Shown: positions 41,434 through 50,524, counted from the first letter of the stretch. The stretch: 64,000 nucleotides of DNA from Streptomyces sp. NBC_00259 (GCF_036181745.1 NZ_CP108080.1:6327501-6391500), one strand, 5' to 3'. The notes: generated from the sequence alone by a model not told the origin. Program-made: numbers and translations.

Positions 41434-43683
41434 GTGACCGACCCGCCCCCCTCCGGCACGCCCGCGCCCCCAGCCGGTCCGGGCCCCGGCGGGGAGAGCC
41501 GGCAGCCGCTGCTCTCGCTGGCGCTGGCCGGGGCGATGGACGAGGTCGGCGCGGTCGCCGGAGCGGTGTATCTGCTCGCGCCCGACGGCACGGCCCTGGA
41601 GATGGCGGTCATGGCCGGCCTTCCCAGGGCCTTCGCCGCACCCTGGGAGCGGGTCGGCATCAACGCGCCGATACCCGTCGCCGACGCGGCACGGGAACGA
41701 TGCCTCGTCTGGGTCGGCGGCGAGGAGGAGATGGCCGCCCGCTATCCCCGGATCGCGGTGGTCCTGCCGTACCCCTTCGCCCTCGCCGCACTGCCGGTGG
41801 CCACCGACGACACCGTGTACGGGGCGGTGTTCGTGACCTGGCCGGGCTCGCACCCGCCCGAACTCTCCGCATGGGAACGGGAGCATCTCGCCGCGGCCTG
41901 CGAGCGGCTCGCGCTGCGCCTGCAACGGGTCAGCGAACGGGGCCGTCCCTTCCGCACCGAGCCCGACATCCTCGGTGACCAGGCCCTCACCGGCGGGTCG
42001 AACGCGGCCGAGGCCCTGCAACTGCTCGACCGCATCCCCGAAGGACTGTGCGCCCTCGATCTCAACGGCCGGATCACCTTCGTCAACCCCGCGGGTGCGG
42101 AGCTGCTCGGGCTGGCCCGGCGCGAGCTGCTCGGCAGACAGCTGTGGGGGGCGCTGCCCTGGCTGAACGACCCGGTGTACGAGGACCGCTACCGTGCCGC
42201 CCTGATCAGCCAGCAGCCCAGTTCGTTCGTGGCGCTGCGGCCGCCCCGCGACTGGCTCTCGTTCCGCCTCCACCCCAGCACCACGGGCATCTCCGTGCGC
42301 GTCACCCCCGCCCGTACCGCCGGGGGCACCGGACGGCACGCCGTCGAGCCGTCCCCCACCCCGCTCGTGGCCATCTCCCATGTCCTCAGCCTGGCCAGCG
42401 GATTGACGGAAGCCGTCGGCGTCGACGACGTCATCGAGATGGCCGGTGCCGAGTTCATGCCCGCCGTGGGCTGCCAGGCGCTGGTCATCCTCGCCGCCGA
42501 GGCCGGCCGGCTGAGCGTCATCGGCCACCGCGGCTACGACGACCCGCACATCGTGGAGCGCTTCCACGGGATGCCGCTGAGCGCCCACACACCGGGGGCC
42601 CAGGCACTGGTCACGGGAGTGCCTTCGTTCTTCGAGTCCCGACGGGATCTGGAGCAGGTCTACCCGGCCCGCCAGAACACCCGCGACGGCATGGCGGCCT
42701 GGGCGTATCTGCCGCTGATCGCGTCCGGCCGTACGGTGGGCGCCTGCGTCCTCGGCTACGCGGAGCCGCACCACTTCCCGCCCGACAACCGCGCCGTGCT
42801 CACCAGCCTCGTCAGCCTCATCGCCCAGGCCCTGGAGCGGGCCCGGCTGTACGACGCCAAGCACCGACTGGCCCACGGTCTGCAGTCCGCGCTGATGCCG
42901 CGCTCCCTGCCGGACGTGCCCGGGCTCGAACACGCCGCCCGCTATCTGCCGGCCACCCGCGGCATGGAGATCGGCGGCGACTTCTACGACCTGATCCGCG
43001 GCACCGGCACCGGCGACAGCATCGGCATCGGCATCGGCGACGGTCCTGCCGCCGTCGTCGGAGACGTCCAGGGCCACAACGTGGCCGCGGCCGGGCTGAT
43101 GGGACAGGTCCGCACCGCCATCCGCGCGTTCACGGCGGTCGGACAGCCCCCGGGCGAGGTCATGGCAGGCACCAACCGGCTGCTCATGGACCTCGACGCC
43201 GACCTGTTCGTCAGCTGTGTGTACGTACGACTCGACCTGGAGCACCACCGCGCCCTGGTCGCCCGGGCGGGCCATCCGCATCCGCTGCTGCGTGCGCCGG
43301 ACGGATCCGTCCGGGTCCTCGACGTCCCCGGCGGCCCGGTCCTCGGCGTGGACGGCGCCTCCCGCTACCCGGCGACCGAGGTCCCGCTGCCGCCCGGCTC
43401 CGTCCTCGCCCTCTACACCGACGGCCTCATCGAACTGCCCGACACCGACCTGGAGGAGGAACTGGCCGATCTCGGGGCCCATCTCGCCGACGTCGGCGCG
43501 GGCCCCCTGGAGGAGGTGGCGGACAGCCTCGTCGCTCACACCGCCCAGACGCACGAGCGCGCCGACGACGTGGCACTCCTGCTGCTGCGCCTGACGGGCA
43601 CCCGGCCCGCGTCCGAGGGCACTGTGTCCGGCGGTCCCGCGGCCGGCTCCCGGGAGTCCCGTTCGGGTCGCCGACCGGCATGA
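41434..43683 (+). CDS. GAF-PAS-GAF SpoIIE-type protein phosphatase
   Basis: A 749-residue signalling phosphatase. The order is a GAF-like domain (about 25-165), a PAS domain (about 190-265, LLDRIPEGLCALDLNGRITFVNPAG), a second GAF domain (about 310-470), and a SpoIIE PP2C domain from about 490 (GMEIGGDFYDLIR, GPAAVVGDVQGHNVAAA, ALYTDGLIE, ADDVALLLL). The metal-binding Asp residues are present. Such proteins dephosphorylate anti-anti-sigma factors. No membrane helix is seen, so it should be cytoplasmic. GTG start behind GAGGAGGTGAG. Confidence 0.92.
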   Translation: MTDPPPSGTPAPPAGPGPGGESRQPLLSLALAGAMDEVGAVAGAVYLLAPDGTALEMAVMAGLPRAFAAPWERVGINAPIPVADAARERCLVWVGGEEEMAARYPRIAVVLPYPFALAALPVATDDTVYGAVFVTWPGSHPPELSAWEREHLAAACERLALRLQRVSERGRPFRTEPDILGDQALTGGSNAAEALQLLDRIPEGLCALDLNGRITFVNPAGAELLGLARRELLGRQLWGALPWLNDPVYEDRYRAALISQQPSSFVALRPPRDWLSFRLHPSTTGISVRVTPARTAGGTGRHAVEPSPTPLVAISHVLSLASGLTEAVGVDDVIEMAGAEFMPAVGCQALVILAAEAGRLSVIGHRGYDDPHIVERFHGMPLSAHTPGAQALVTGVPSFFESRRDLEQVYPARQNTRDGMAAWAYLPLIASGRTVGACVLGYAEPHHFPPDNRAVLTSLVSLIAQALERARLYDAKHRLAHGLQSALMPRSLPDVPGLEHAARYLPATRGMEIGGDFYDLIRGTGTGDSIGIGIGDGPAAVVGDVQGHNVAAAGLMGQVRTAIRAFTAVGQPPGEVMAGTNRLLMDLDADLFVSCVYVRLDLEHHRALVARAGHPHPLLRAPDGSVRVLDVPGGPVLGVDGASRYPATEVPLPPGSVLALYTDGLIELPDTDLEEELADLGAHLADVGAGPLEEVADSLVAHTAQTHERADDVALLLLRLTGTRPASEGTVSGGPAAGSRESRSGRRPA

Positions 43684-43700
43684 GCAGCTTCTGCCGGCTG

Positions 43701-44801
43701 TCACGCGTCGGGCTGGACGGCGGCGTTCAGGGTCTCGATGAAGAGGTCGACCGGAGGGCAGCCCCAGTCGCCGTTGACGTGCATCGCGGCGGTCTGCCGC
43801 CCGTCGCGGGTGCCGTAGAGGTAGGACCAGTTACCGGTGATCATGCCGCCGTGGCCGTAGACGCGGGTGCCGTTGGGGAGTTCGACCGAGGACAGGCCCA
43901 GGCCGTAGCTGTGGCCGTCCAGCCACTTGCCGTCCGGGACGCGGGTCATGGTGAGCATCTCCTCCAGCTGGGCGGGCGGCAGGAGACGGCCGCCGAGGAG
44001 GGCGCCGAGGAAGGTGGAGAGGTCGCCGGTGGTGGAGATCAGCTCACCGGTGGCGAAGCCGTAGGTGGCGTCGAGTTCGGTCACGTCGTGGGTGGGGGCG
44101 TCGGCCTCCTGCAGGGTCAGCTTCGAGTAGCTGTGGGCGTGCGGGCCGCGGAACTCGGTGTCCTTGTCGGCGAGATAGGTGGACTCCAGCCCGAGGGGGC
44201 GCAGGATCCGCAGGTCGAGGGCGTCGGAGTAGGACATGCCGGTCGCCTTCTCGATGATCAGGCCGGCGAGGACGAAGTTGGTGTTGGAGTAGGAGAAGTC
44301 CGTGCCGGGCTCGAACTCGGCCGGGTGGGAGAGGGAGATCTTCACCAGCTCCTGCGGCCTCCAGCGGTCGAACCGGTGGGCGAGGAGCTCGGGGCCGGAG
44401 TAGCGGCGGAGCATGTCCGCGTCGAGCACATAGGCGAAGAGGCCGCTGCGGTGGCTGAGCAGATGGCGGATGGTGATCCTGTCGCCGTCGTGGCCGTTGC
44501 CGCGGATCAGCCCGGGCAGCCACGTCTCCACCGTGTCGTCCAGGCCGAGCACGTACTCGGCGGCGAGCTGGAGGATCACGGTCGAGGTGAACGTCTTGGT
44601 GATGCTGCCGACCCGGATCTGCTCCTCGGCCAGCCGCTCGCGGCCGGTGCCGTACTCGGCGGTGCCCGCGGCCCCGAACCAGCGCCGGCCGTCCCTGCGG
44701 ACCTCGGCGACCATGCCCGGGAAGCCGTGGTCGGTGACGGCGGAGTTCAGGACCTGCTGGACGGGGGCGGCGGTGGTGGCGGCGATCTGAGTGGCGGTCA
44801 T
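43701..44801 (-). CDS. Serine hydrolase of the beta-lactamase / D-Ala-D-Ala carboxypeptidase class
   Basis: A 366-residue class C-type serine hydrolase. The nucleophile motif is Ser66-x-x-Lys69 in VGSITKTF, the second motif Tyr171-Ser-Asn173 in FSYSNTNF, and the third GHGGM near the C-terminus. No signal peptide is apparent, which suggests an intracellular esterase- or peptidase-like role over a cell-wall enzyme. ATG behind GAGGAGTCACG. It is divergent from a GbsR/MarR-type regulator with repeats in between, and convergent with the SpoIIE gene 17 bp away. Confidence 0.88.
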   Translation of the reverse strand: MTATQIAATTAAPVQQVLNSAVTDHGFPGMVAEVRRDGRRWFGAAGTAEYGTGRERLAEEQIRVGSITKTFTSTVILQLAAEYVLGLDDTVETWLPGLIRGNGHDGDRITIRHLLSHRSGLFAYVLDADMLRRYSGPELLAHRFDRWRPQELVKISLSHPAEFEPGTDFSYSNTNFVLAGLIIEKATGMSYSDALDLRILRPLGLESTYLADKDTEFRGPHAHSYSKLTLQEADAPTHDVTELDATYGFATGELISTTGDLSTFLGALLGGRLLPPAQLEEMLTMTRVPDGKWLDGHSYGLGLSSVELPNGTRVYGHGGMITGNWSYLYGTRDGRQTAAMHVNGDWGCPPVDLFIETLNAAVQPDA

Positions 44802-44851
44802 CGTGACTCCTCGATACGGGGCCGCGCCGTTCGCGACATCGAAAAGGCTAC

Positions 44852-44992
44852 GTTGCGTTCACTGTTCCGGCAAACAACGTATCGAGCGTGAATGTCATTC
44901 GTGCAGCTCAGATGCTGTGAAGTCTTGCAATGAGCATGCGGATGAACGCAAAAGCTCATCGAGAGTCTTGCAATGATGTAGTGGTGAACGCA
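44852..44992. promoter_or_regulatory. Repeated sites between the serine hydrolase and its regulator
   Basis: Within this A/T-richer region AGTCTTGCAATGA occurs at 44921-44933 and 44964-44976. (A/G)TGAACGCA occurs after each copy (ending at 44950 and 44992), giving two 42-43 bp imperfect direct repeats. The inverse, GTTGCGTTCAC, is at 44852-44862 on the hydrolase side. Repeated half sites in a divergent gap are what an autoregulating repressor would use; that reading is inference. Confidence 0.55.
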
Positions 44993-45015
44993 GTTGCGGC
45001 GGAAGGAGACCGCTC

Positions 45016-45735
45016 ATGCCGGGCGGCAGGCTGACCCAGCAGGACCGCAGGCGGATCGCCGTCGGCCTGGCCGACGGGCTCTCGTACACCGAGATCGCCA
45101 AGGGCCTGGACCGGCCGGTGTCGACCGTCACGCGGGAAGTGATGCGCAACGGCGGTCCCCACGACTACCGCGCCGACCAGGCCCACAGGGCCACCCAGAG
45201 GCGGGCCCGCCGGTCCACGCCGCGGCAGGCCCCGCAGGCCCCCGCCCCGTCCGTCGACTCCGCGAGGGTGCGCGACTTCGCGGACCGTTTCACGGAACTC
45301 CTGGTGGCCACGGGGATCCCGCGGATGATGGCGGCCGTACTGGCGTGCCTGTACACGTCCGAGGACGGCAGCCTCACCGCCGCCGAACTGGTCCGGGTGC
45401 TGCAGGTGAGCCCCGCGTCGGTCTCCAAGGCCGTCGTCTACCTCGAGGGACAGGAGCTCATCCGGCGGGAGCGGGACGCCCGGGAGCGACGGGACCGGTA
45501 CGTCATCGACGAGGACGTCTGGTTCCGGGCCATGCTCGCCAGCGCCCGGATGAACGCCGCCCTCGCCGAGGCCGCCCAGGAAGGCGCCGAGATCCTCGAT
45601 GCCGCCACCGCCACCTCGGCCGCCGCCCGGCTCTCGGACATGGGCCGGTTCCTCGACCGGGTCGGCCAGGACCTGGTCCGTTCCGCCGAGCACTGGCGCG
45701 AGGTCTTCGTCCAGGAGCGCCGCAGCCGGGAGTGA
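45016..45735 (+). CDS. GbsR/MarR-type regulator with an IS30-like N-terminal helix-turn-helix
   Basis: A 239-residue regulator. Residues 5-48 (LTQQDRRRIAVGLADGLSYTEIAKGLDRPVSTVTREVMRNG) resemble the N-terminal helix-turn-helix of IS30-family transposases. A basic Arg/Gln linker follows, and residues 85-170 form a MarR/GbsR winged helix (IPRMMAAVLACLYTSEDGSLTAAELVRVLQVSPASVSKAVVYLEGQELIRRERD). The C-terminus is helical and probably dimerises. Two DNA-binding modules in one chain fit the repeated sites upstream. ATG behind GGAAGGAGACCGCTC. Divergent from the serine hydrolase. Confidence 0.85.
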   Translation: MPGGRLTQQDRRRIAVGLADGLSYTEIAKGLDRPVSTVTREVMRNGGPHDYRADQAHRATQRRARRSTPRQAPQAPAPSVDSARVRDFADRFTELLVATGIPRMMAAVLACLYTSEDGSLTAAELVRVLQVSPASVSKAVVYLEGQELIRRERDARERRDRYVIDEDVWFRAMLASARMNAALAEAAQEGAEILDAATATSAAARLSDMGRFLDRVGQDLVRSAEHWREVFVQERRSRE

Positions 45736-45799
45736 CCCGGGCCGCCCGGGCCGGATCCTCGCGATGCCGACTGTCGCGGTCCGGGGCCTCTGCTTGCTC

Positions 45800-46741
45800 C
45801 TACGTGCTCCGCAGCGTCCCCAGCGGGTCGGGGTCGTCCTGCAGGGCGGTGGCCGCCGTCTTCCAGTCCGCGTCCTCGGCGAGCAGGGCACTGCGGAGGA
45901 ACGCCGTGGTGAGCCGCTGGATCAGGGCGACGCGTGCGGGGCTCTCGTCCGTCGTCTCGGCGACCTCGTACCCGGGGATGCCGCCGAGCGAGTGCTCGGC
46001 GCCGAAGAGGGTGAGCAGGCTCTTGCGTCCCGGGCTGTGGGTGTAGGGGTCGGTGAACCAGTCCGGTCCGCGGGTGGACAGGTGGGACTGGTCCTGGTCC
46101 CCGGCGACGATGAGGGCCGGCGTGGTCATGGCGTCGAACGACGGCTTCAGGAAGGGGAGATGCTCGGCGGCGAACGGGGTCAGGTCGTCGCCCAGGCCGG
46201 TCAGGGCGAGCAGTACGCCCGCGGTGACGCGAGGGTCGGACATGTCCTCGCCGGGAACGCCGTCGGGGCCGAGGACGCGCGCGCCGAGCAGCGCACTCGC
46301 CGTCTGCGCTCCCCAGGAGTGGCCCGCCACGGCGATGCGGCCGCGGTCCAGGCGCCCGCCGAGGCCGGGCACGGAGGCTTCCAGGGCGTCGAGTTCGTCG
46401 ATGACGCGCCCCAGGTCCTCGATCCGCAAGCGCCAGATCATCGGCGTACGGGGGTCCTCGGCGGGGATGCCGAGCGTCCTCGAGTCGAGGTGGGTGGGCT
46501 GGATGACCACGAAGCCGTGCGCGGCCCAGTGGTCCGCCAGCGGGGCGTAGCCGTTCATCGACCAGCCGAAGCCGTGGGAGAAGACGATGACGGGGAGGTC
46601 GCCGCCGGTCGCGGGGGCGGACACGCGGACCTGGAGGTCCTCACCGCGGCCCGGGGCGGGCAGGACGACGGGCTTCGCGGATATCACCGAAGGGGGCGCG
46701 CCCGCGGTCCTCTGCGTGTGCGTGGCGTTCGATTCGGACAT
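45800..46741 (-). CDS. Alpha/beta hydrolase (chlorophyllase/dienelactone-hydrolase-like)
   Basis: A 313-residue alpha/beta hydrolase. The oxyanion strand is VIVFSHGFGWSMNGYAPLADHWAAHG, the nucleophile elbow GHSWGAQ, and the acid and His lie toward the C-terminus (VAGDQDQSHLS and GAEHSLGGIPGYEV). No signal peptide. ATG at 46741 behind GAAGG; the longer upstream frame is low-complexity. It is divergent from a TetR regulator with a strong palindrome in between, which suggests repression by that protein. Substrate unknown, probably an ester or lactone. Confidence 0.87.
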   Translation of the reverse strand: MSESNATHTQRTAGAPPSVISAKPVVLPAPGRGEDLQVRVSAPATGGDLPVIVFSHGFGWSMNGYAPLADHWAAHGFVVIQPTHLDSRTLGIPAEDPRTPMIWRLRIEDLGRVIDELDALEASVPGLGGRLDRGRIAVAGHSWGAQTASALLGARVLGPDGVPGEDMSDPRVTAGVLLALTGLGDDLTPFAAEHLPFLKPSFDAMTTPALIVAGDQDQSHLSTRGPDWFTDPYTHSPGRKSLLTLFGAEHSLGGIPGYEVAETTDESPARVALIQRLTTAFLRSALLAEDADWKTAATALQDDPDPLGTLRST

Positions 46742-46912
46742 GGAGGTGCCTTCCGTTCGGCTTCTCTGGCGGTCTTGGTGTTCTTCGCGTTCTTGGCCCG
46801 GTGCGCCCGGTGCGCCCGGTGGCGGGGCACGCCGCAGGCCGGGCCGGCGGGGCGTGATCGCGGCAGCGGCCTGGCCGCCGGTCGCCCGGTCTGTCATCAT
46901 GAGTGAACCGGA

Positions 46913-46958
46913 ACCTTGCTCCGCTTACGATACGGAACGCTGTTCCGCTTTGCAAGGT
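46913..46958. promoter_or_regulatory. Nested inverted repeats, probable TetR operator
   Basis: An inner perfect palindrome CGGAACGCTGTTCCG (46933-46947) sits inside an outer inverted repeat ACCTTGC (46913-46919) / GCAAGGT (46952-46958). It lies 23 bp upstream of the TetR GTG and about 170 bp upstream of the hydrolase start, in the divergent region. The size and symmetry suit a TetR dimer pair. Confidence 0.65.
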
Positions 46959-46980
46959 CAGCCATGGAAGGAGCGCCGCG

Positions 46981-47571
46981 GTGGACGACAGCGGCCAGAA
47001 CGCGGGAAGCGCGGCCGGATCCAAGCGCAAGGACGCCCGGCGCAATCAGCGGACCCTGCTGGACGCGGCCGCCGCGGTCTTCGTCACCTCGGGCGTGGAC
47101 GCGCCGGTACGCGACATCGCGGCCGAGGCGGGCGTCGGAATGGGCACGATCTACCGCCACTTCCCCACCCGGGCGGACCTCGTCATCGCCGTCTACCGCC
47201 ACCAGGTCGACGCCTGCGCCGACGCCGGCCCGGCCCTGCTCGCGGCCGGCCCGACGCCGCACGCCGCCCTCGGGCGGTGGGCCGACCTCTTCGTCGACTT
47301 CCTGGTGACCAAGCACGGCCTCGCCGCCGCGATGCAGGCCGACAGCGCCGGCTTCGAGACGCTGCACACCTATTTCCTCGACCGTCTCCTGCCGGTGTGC
47401 ACCCAGCTCCTCGACGCCGCCGCCGCCTCCGGCGAGATCCGCACGGACCTCGACGCCTACCAGTTCATGCGCGGCATCGGAAACCTCTGCATCGGCGCGG
47501 ACAGCGACCCCCGCTACGATGCACGCCGGCTGGCCGCGCTCCTGGTCGCGGGACTACGACAACCGCGCTGA
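46981..47571 (+). CDS. TetR family transcriptional regulator
   Basis: A 196-residue regulator with a GTG start behind AAGGAG. The helix-turn-helix is at about 20-65 (RRNQRTLLDAAAAVFVTSGVDAPVRDIAAEAGVGMGTIYRHFPTRADLV). The ligand-binding C-terminus is all helical and of ordinary length. It is divergent from the alpha/beta hydrolase and convergent with a SpoIIE gene 37 bp away. It probably represses itself and the hydrolase through the nested palindrome. Confidence 0.9.
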   Translation: MDDSGQNAGSAAGSKRKDARRNQRTLLDAAAAVFVTSGVDAPVRDIAAEAGVGMGTIYRHFPTRADLVIAVYRHQVDACADAGPALLAAGPTPHAALGRWADLFVDFLVTKHGLAAAMQADSAGFETLHTYFLDRLLPVCTQLLDAAAASGEIRTDLDAYQFMRGIGNLCIGADSDPRYDARRLAALLVAGLRQPR

Positions 47572-47608
47572 CCGGCCGTGACACCGACCTCCACGGACCA
47601 GGCCAGGT

Positions 47609-49282
47609 CTAGCGGTTGTGGCCCTGCAAGGGCTGTTCCTCCGAGCTGTGCGGGCGGCGACGGCGGATGCGGGCGGCGAGCAGCGCGACATCGTCCTCGG
47701 CGTGCTCCGCGTCCAGCTCCCTGACCACCGCGTCGACCATGTCCTCCATCGGCGCGGTGCACGGCAGCCGCACCGACGTCAGCCGCTCCAGCGACACGTC
47801 GATGTCCTCGTCGCGCCGTTCGACCAGCCCGTCCGTGTACAGCAGGAGGGTGTCCTCGGGGGTGAGTTCGCGCGTGACGAGTTCGTACCCGCCGAGACCG
47901 GTGCCGAGCGGAGGCCCGGCCGGTACGTCGACGAGCTCCGCCGACCCGGCCGCGGTGAAGACGACCGGCGGGAGATGCCCGGCACTGGAGAACGAACCGA
48001 GCCCGCGGGCCGGGTCGACCCGCACCAGCAGACACGTCGCCGGCCGCGCCATGGTGTCGGCGATGGCGAGGTCGAGCTGGCGCAGCACCCGGTGCGGCGG
48101 CAGATCGGCCGCGGCGACGTCACGGAGCATCGACCGGTACGTGTTCATCTCGACGGCCGCCTCGACGCCGTGCCCCATCACATCGCCCATGACGAGCAGC
48201 GTCCGGCCGTAGTGGAGCCGTACCGTCTCGAACCAGTCGCCGCCGACCAGATTGCTGCTGCCGACCGGCAGATAGCGCGTCGCGAACTGCAGGTTGGGGT
48301 GGGGCTTGCCGGGCTCGGTCAGCAGGGCGCGCTGCAGCTCGACCGCCTTGCCCTGCTCCGTCGCGAACTGGCGGGCGTGCGCGATGCTCACGGCCGCGCG
48401 TCGTGCCGCGTGCCGCGTGATGGCGATCTCGTTCTCGCTGAACGGCGAGCCCACCCGGGCCAGCAGCACCACGCCGATCACCGGGCCGACCGCGCCGCCC
48501 CGGTCCGGTGCCGCCGTCAGCGGCACGGCCAGCACCGTGACCCGCTCCCCGTCGCCGTGCTCCGTCGCGGGCAGCCGCGTCTCGATGGCGCGAGCGAGAG
48601 CCGACTCCGTCCCCGGACGGCGCCGGCCGTCTGCGTCGTCGAGCAGCTCCACGGCCCCGGTCCCGGCGGTCCGGCGCATCGCCGAGGCAGTGGGCGTCGG
48701 CGGCGGCGCACCGCTCTTCACCGGGGGAGGGAGCACGTCGACGGCGGCGGCCTCCGCGAGGCGCGGGCCCAGGAACTCGGCCAGTTCCCGGCACGTCGCG
48801 ACCTCGTCGAGGGAGGTCCCGATCCGCTCCACGGCCTCGTCCGCCGCGGCGAGCCGGGCACGGGCCAGCTCGAGCTCCTCGTAGAGCCCGGGCACGGGGG
48901 TCTCGATCACGATGCACAGGACGCCGGTGACGGTTCCCCGGTTCTCCAGCCGGAGGCAGGTCGTGTGGCAGCGGCCGCCCGGGCCGGTGACCCAGGTACG
49001 CGGCACCCCGTCGGCGAGCACCTCGGCCAGCAGCGAGGGCGTACCGATGTACCGCTCCGCGAGCGCGCTCGGGGAGCGGCCCGCGAGGTCCGCCGGAGCC
49101 TCCCCGGTGATCCGGCAGTAGGCGGGGTTGGCGAAGCGATAGCGGAGGTCCGCGCCGAGAACGCCGACACCGGCCGGGGTTCCCCGCAGGTCGTCCTCCC
49201 AAGGCCGGGGGCCGGGGCCGCCGGCGTCGGCCGTGCGCAGTCCGCGGCGGTCCTGGAGCCAGTCCCGACGATCGGCAGCCAC
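47609..49282 (-). CDS. PAS-GAF SpoIIE-type protein phosphatase
   Basis: A 557-residue phosphatase. A PAS domain covers about 25-135 (GVGVLGADLRYRFANPAYCRITGEAPADL). A coiled stretch and a GAF domain with a divergent middle follow (about 160-320, ending SENEIAITRHAARRAAVSIAHARQF). The SpoIIE PP2C domain runs from about 340 to 545: NLVGGDWFETVRL, VMGDVMGHGVEAAVEM, LLLYTDGLVERRDEDID and EDDVALLAARI. The metal-binding Asp residues are in place. GTG start behind GAGGAGGTGCTC. Third gene of a minus-strand run after FUSC and another SpoIIE gene, 86 bp downstream of the latter. Confidence 0.9.
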   Translation of the reverse strand: MAADRRDWLQDRRGLRTADAGGPGPRPWEDDLRGTPAGVGVLGADLRYRFANPAYCRITGEAPADLAGRSPSALAERYIGTPSLLAEVLADGVPRTWVTGPGGRCHTTCLRLENRGTVTGVLCIVIETPVPGLYEELELARARLAAADEAVERIGTSLDEVATCRELAEFLGPRLAEAAAVDVLPPPVKSGAPPPTPTASAMRRTAGTGAVELLDDADGRRRPGTESALARAIETRLPATEHGDGERVTVLAVPLTAAPDRGGAVGPVIGVVLLARVGSPFSENEIAITRHAARRAAVSIAHARQFATEQGKAVELQRALLTEPGKPHPNLQFATRYLPVGSSNLVGGDWFETVRLHYGRTLLVMGDVMGHGVEAAVEMNTYRSMLRDVAAADLPPHRVLRQLDLAIADTMARPATCLLVRVDPARGLGSFSSAGHLPPVVFTAAGSAELVDVPAGPPLGTGLGGYELVTRELTPEDTLLLYTDGLVERRDEDIDVSLERLTSVRLPCTAPMEDMVDAVVRELDAEHAEDDVALLAARIRRRRPHSSEEQPLQGHNR

Positions 49283-49368
49283 ACGAGCACCTCCTCCCCT
49301 CGCGGGGCGGTGACCCCAGCTTCCTCCACAGCCTCCCCGCTCGCATCACCTGACGTACATCGGGCCGC

Positions 49369-50514
49369 TCAGCCTAGCCGGGGGCGCTGCCGCGGCGCCG
49401 CGCCGGTCAGCGTCAGGGCGAGAACGGCCTGGTCGTCGTTGTCCGACTGTGCCGACCAGCGTTCCGTGTCGGACCGTACGAACGAGACGACGGCCTCGGG
49501 GTCCGGTGACGGCTCACCACCGAACCGTTCGCCGAGCCGCTCCAGAACCGGATAGAAGACACCCTTCGCGTCACGGGCCTCGCTCACCCCGTCCGTGTGG
49601 ACGACGAGGACCTCTCCGGGACCCAGCGGATGGACCGTCGTGTCGTCCCCGTCCGGGGACAGCGCGCCCAGACCCAGCGGCAGCCCGGGCGCCGTGACCA
49701 GCCGCCGGGCGCCGAGCGGGCCGACGACGATCGGCGAGGGATGGCCGCGGTCGACGATCCGCACCTCGCCGCCCTCCGGCGGGAACTCCAGCACGAGCGC
49801 GGTCACGAACAGCTCCGGGTCCCCGTCGTCACCGCCGGGGCTGTTGCGGGCGATGCTGAGTTCCAGGCGTTCGGCGAGACTGCTCAGACTCCGCCACTCG
49901 TGCGCGGACACCCGGAAGCTGCCCAGCACGGCCGCGACCGTCTGCACCGCGTCCAGCCCCTTGCCCCGGACGTCACCGATGATCGCCCGCACCCCGAACG
50001 GGGTCTCGCACACGTCGTACAGATCGCCGCCGACGAGGGTGCCGCCCTCCCCGGCCTCGTAGTACGCGGCGGCCCGCACCGGACCGAGCCGGCCCGGCAT
50101 CGGACGCAGCAGGACCCGCTGCATCGCCTCCGCGACCGAATGGGCACGGACCAGGTGCCGCCTGGTCCGCTCTCGCTGCCAGGAGAGGGCGACGCTGGCG
50201 ATCCCGATGACGAGCGTGGCGGAGTAGACGGCCACATGGTGCTGCTCGGCGAAATGGCCCGGGCGGCTGGCGGCCATCCACATCTGGAGTCCCAGGCACA
50301 CGACGGTGGACAGCGCGGTGCCCCGCGGCCCGCGCGTCGCGGCGGCGAGCGGCGGTACGGCGATGAGCATGAAGCTCACCGGCTCCCTGCCCCTGACGGC
50401 GACTTCCGCGATCAGATCGACGGCCACCGCGATCAACGGCAGCCACCAGACCCACCCCCGGCGCGGGGACGGGGGCCGCAGGACGGCGCCAGGACTCCTA
50501 CGACTTCGAGGCAT
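49369..50514 (-). CDS. Membrane-anchored SpoIIE-type protein phosphatase
   Basis: A 381-residue protein. An N-terminal membrane part (about residues 20-115) has helices around WVWWLPLIAVAVDLIAEVAV, FMLIAVPPLAAATRG and YSATLVIGIASVALSW. The PP2C-SIG domain begins near 130 (RVLLRPMPGRLGPVRAAAYYEAG) with GTLVGGDLYDV, IGDVRGKGLDAVQTVAAV, VVHTDGVSEARD and DDQAVLALTL. The start at 50514 is ten bases after the FUSC stop, so the two are very probably one operon. This topology is common in Streptomyces phosphatases with unknown sensors. Confidence 0.88.
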   Translation of the reverse strand: MPRSRRSPGAVLRPPSPRRGWVWWLPLIAVAVDLIAEVAVRGREPVSFMLIAVPPLAAATRGPRGTALSTVVCLGLQMWMAASRPGHFAEQHHVAVYSATLVIGIASVALSWQRERTRRHLVRAHSVAEAMQRVLLRPMPGRLGPVRAAAYYEAGEGGTLVGGDLYDVCETPFGVRAIIGDVRGKGLDAVQTVAAVLGSFRVSAHEWRSLSSLAERLELSIARNSPGGDDGDPELFVTALVLEFPPEGGEVRIVDRGHPSPIVVGPLGARRLVTAPGLPLGLGALSPDGDDTTVHPLGPGEVLVVHTDGVSEARDAKGVFYPVLERLGERFGGEPSPDPEAVVSFVRSDTERWSAQSDNDDQAVLALTLTGAAPRQRPRLG

Positions 50515-50524
50515 AAGGCGCACC

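Noticed and set aside
45016..45160. Remnant of an IS30 transposase
   Set aside because: The IS30-like helix-turn-helix is in frame with a complete MarR-type regulator and no inverted repeats or other transposase parts exist, so it is a domain of the regulator.
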